From Phycisphaeraceae bacterium (lineage in GTDB: Bacteria > Planctomycetota > Phycisphaerae > Phycisphaerales > SM1A02): 64,000 nucleotides of DNA. Shown one piece after another: positions 62,812-64,000 of the stretch. The number at the start of each line of letters is the position of its first letter. Within the stretch, counting starts at the first letter, position 1. The position numbers were made by a program, and so were the translations under genes. The notes under the pieces were generated by a model. It was not told where the DNA came from. It ran no database searches and saw only the letters and a list, made by a program, of their open reading frames with translations. The stretch covers positions 992,001 to 1,056,000 of the forward strand of contig CP054178.1 of NCBI GenBank assembly GCA_015709595.1, written 5' to 3'.

Positions 62812-64000
62812 ATGTCCGATCACCTTCAACTCATCCTGACCTGGCTGCCGTGGGCGGTGCTGGCCGGGATCTCCGGCGCGGTGATCTACTGGGGGTTGTT
62901 CGGCGACCGGGCGCGCGGACGGCGGCGCTGCCCGAAGTGCTGGTACAACATGATCGGCTCCCCCGGCATGATGTGTCCGGAATGCGGGTTCGCCGCGCGG
63001 CGCGAGCGGCAGTTCCACCGCGACCGACGCCGCTGGCGCGCCGTGACGCTGGGCCTGTTCATGCTCACGCCGCTGATGTGGAACGCCCTGCACGAGGCGC
63101 ATGGCGAACGATGGTGGCGGGCATGGATTCCTGAATCGTGGCTCGTGGCCGCCCTGCCCTGGGCGGACGACGGCAGTCACTTCGTCGCGCGGGAGCTGGG
63201 CTACCGCGCCATGCGCGATGAACTGAGCGACGCCACGTGGGACGCGCTCTTTGAGCGTTGTCTGACGGGCGATGGCGACGCGGCGCCCCCATCGCCCGCG
63301 TGGGAGCTCAAGTACGGTCGCATCCTCGTCACGCACGCGCCGCGCTTCATGGCCGATGAAGCGCGGGCGATGCGGCGGCTGGAGTTGCCGCCCCGATTCG
63401 ACCTGGTGCGCGTTTCGCCGGCGGCCTCGGATGAACCGCTCTGCGTTGAGATCATGCTGCGTCACTGGTGGCCGCGCGGCTTCGTCACCCGCGTGACGTT
63501 CGAGGCGTTCGCCGACGGCGTGCCGCTTCTTGAATCGCCGGTCGTGGCCCGCCATGTCGATCTGCCCGGCTCATCCCGCCCGTTTCCGCTGGTGATGCCG
63601 CCGCCGCCCTCCGGCGCGAGGTCGATCGACCTCCGCGTCACCGCGGAGCGGATCGATGTCGACGGCTCCGTGCGCCGGTTCGAGCCGGTCACGCTCACGG
63701 CGCCGGTTCAGCATGCGGGCGGCGCGTCAACCATGCTCAACGCCACCACCGATCCGGAGATCGAACGTCTGCTGCGCGAGGCGCTGGGCGGGCGCGTCGG
63801 ACGCCATGCCTCGGACGGGGCGGATCAGCCGGGGGCGCGGCGGGTGTCATCGCTGCGGTTCACGCGGGCGTTCAGGGCGCCGGTGCTGGAAGGCGTGGCC
63901 ATCGGTCTGCGCATCGAGATTCTGCGCGATGACGAGGTCGTTCATGTGCTCGACCACTGGGGCGAAGGCGGCGCGGGACCGGGACAGTTCAGACGCCAGT
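62812..64000 (+). CDS. Zinc-ribbon membrane protein (truncated by window end)
   Basis: The first 396 codons of a gene that runs beyond the window. A membrane helix at about 8-30 ([23 protein letters not shown]) precedes a zinc ribbon, CPKCWYNM and CPECGF (about 40-60), then a second membrane segment (about 74-90, [17 protein letters not shown]). A large extracytoplasmic part follows, beta-rich ([58 protein letters not shown]). It contains repeated Ig-like segments. ATG 62812 is the first in frame and starts directly before the helix. A TAGAAT hexamer at 62764-62769 is a possible -10 box. Function unknown. Confidence 0.8.
   Translation, partial: MSDHLQLILTWLPWAVLAGISGAVIYWGLFGDRARGRRRCPKCWYNMIGSPGMMCPECGFAARRERQFHRDRRRWRAVTLGLFMLTPLMWNALHEAHGERWWRAWIPESWLVAALPWADDGSHFVARELGYRAMRDELSDATWDALFERCLTGDGDAAPPSPAWELKYGRILVTHAPRFMADEARAMRRLELPPRFDLVRVSPAASDEPLCVEIMLRHWWPRGFVTRVTFEAFADGVPLLESPVVARHVDLPGSSRPFPLVMPPPPSGARSIDLRVTAERIDVDGSVRRFEPVTLTAPVQHAGGASTMLNATTDPEIERLLREALGGRVGRHASDGADQPGARRVSSLRFTRAFRAPVLEGVAIGLRIEILRDDEVVHVLDHWGEGGAGPGQFRRQ

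Overview
The window looks like a chromosomal segment of a planctomycete, most likely class Phycisphaerae. The grounds are very high GC with strong third-position bias, two short secreted proteins ending in the PAPGALALL-plus-polyarginine form of PEP-CTERM sorting signal, several membrane proteins with a paired CxxC zinc ribbon of the C-x-x-C-x-Y-x-L-R-G type, and families common in planctomycetes (DUF1501, DUF1570, DUF4175-like, metzincin-type DUF4953, DUF1579, MoxR). This is an inference from gene content; no rRNA is present to confirm it.

Layout. 1-8.5 kb, mostly minus strand: a truncated response regulator, a beta-lactamase-fold protein whose catalytic motifs have decayed, a zinc-ribbon/GYF-like membrane protein divergent from a parvulin-type lipoprotein, and a three-gene unit (C25 gingipain-like peptidase, propeller-like protein, sulfotransferase). 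8.6-10.6 kb: a sensor-HAMP-SpoIIE phosphatase. 10.7-20.8 kb: a PEP-CTERM protein, then the most unusual locus, a secreted 419-residue protein followed 24 bases later by a secreted protein of about 2,073 residues carrying a nucleotidyltransferase-like motif and a C-terminal protein-kinase-like domain, then a CPBP membrane protease. 20.8-31 kb: a zinc-ribbon membrane protein, MoxR ATPase, DinB-like protein, phosphoglycerate mutase, LOG-family protein, a decayed glycosyltransferase fused to a methyltransferase, and the TrkA/TrkH potassium system.

31-38 kb: secreted proteins (DUF1579, a BNR/sialidase-like protein, a tandem pair of paralogous helical proteins, a prepilin-like protein and a second PEP-CTERM protein). 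38.6-47.1 kb: a co-directional run with a DUF4175-like membrane protein, a Q/S/N-rich exported protein, an alpha-alpha toroid, an NPCBM-like protein, a coiled-coil anchor and futalosine hydrolase (MqnB, menaquinone synthesis). A tRNA-Gly(CCC) follows. 47-53 kb: a small membrane protein, a DUF1570 peptidase, a small islet (zinc-ribbon gene plus nucleotidyltransferase-like pair) bounded by palindromic repeats, a DUF1501 protein and a small HD hydrolase. 53-64 kb: a large metzincin, RNase R, transketolase convergent with 6-phosphogluconate dehydrogenase, and a truncated zinc-ribbon membrane protein.

Central metabolism is represented by phosphoglycerate mutase (glycolysis), transketolase and Gnd (pentose phosphate) and MqnB. 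Much of the rest encodes envelope or secreted proteins of unknown role. Several families of short palindromic repeats lie between genes, and one copy appears to have entered a coding sequence and been kept in frame. No CRISPR array, rRNA, insertion sequence or phage was seen.
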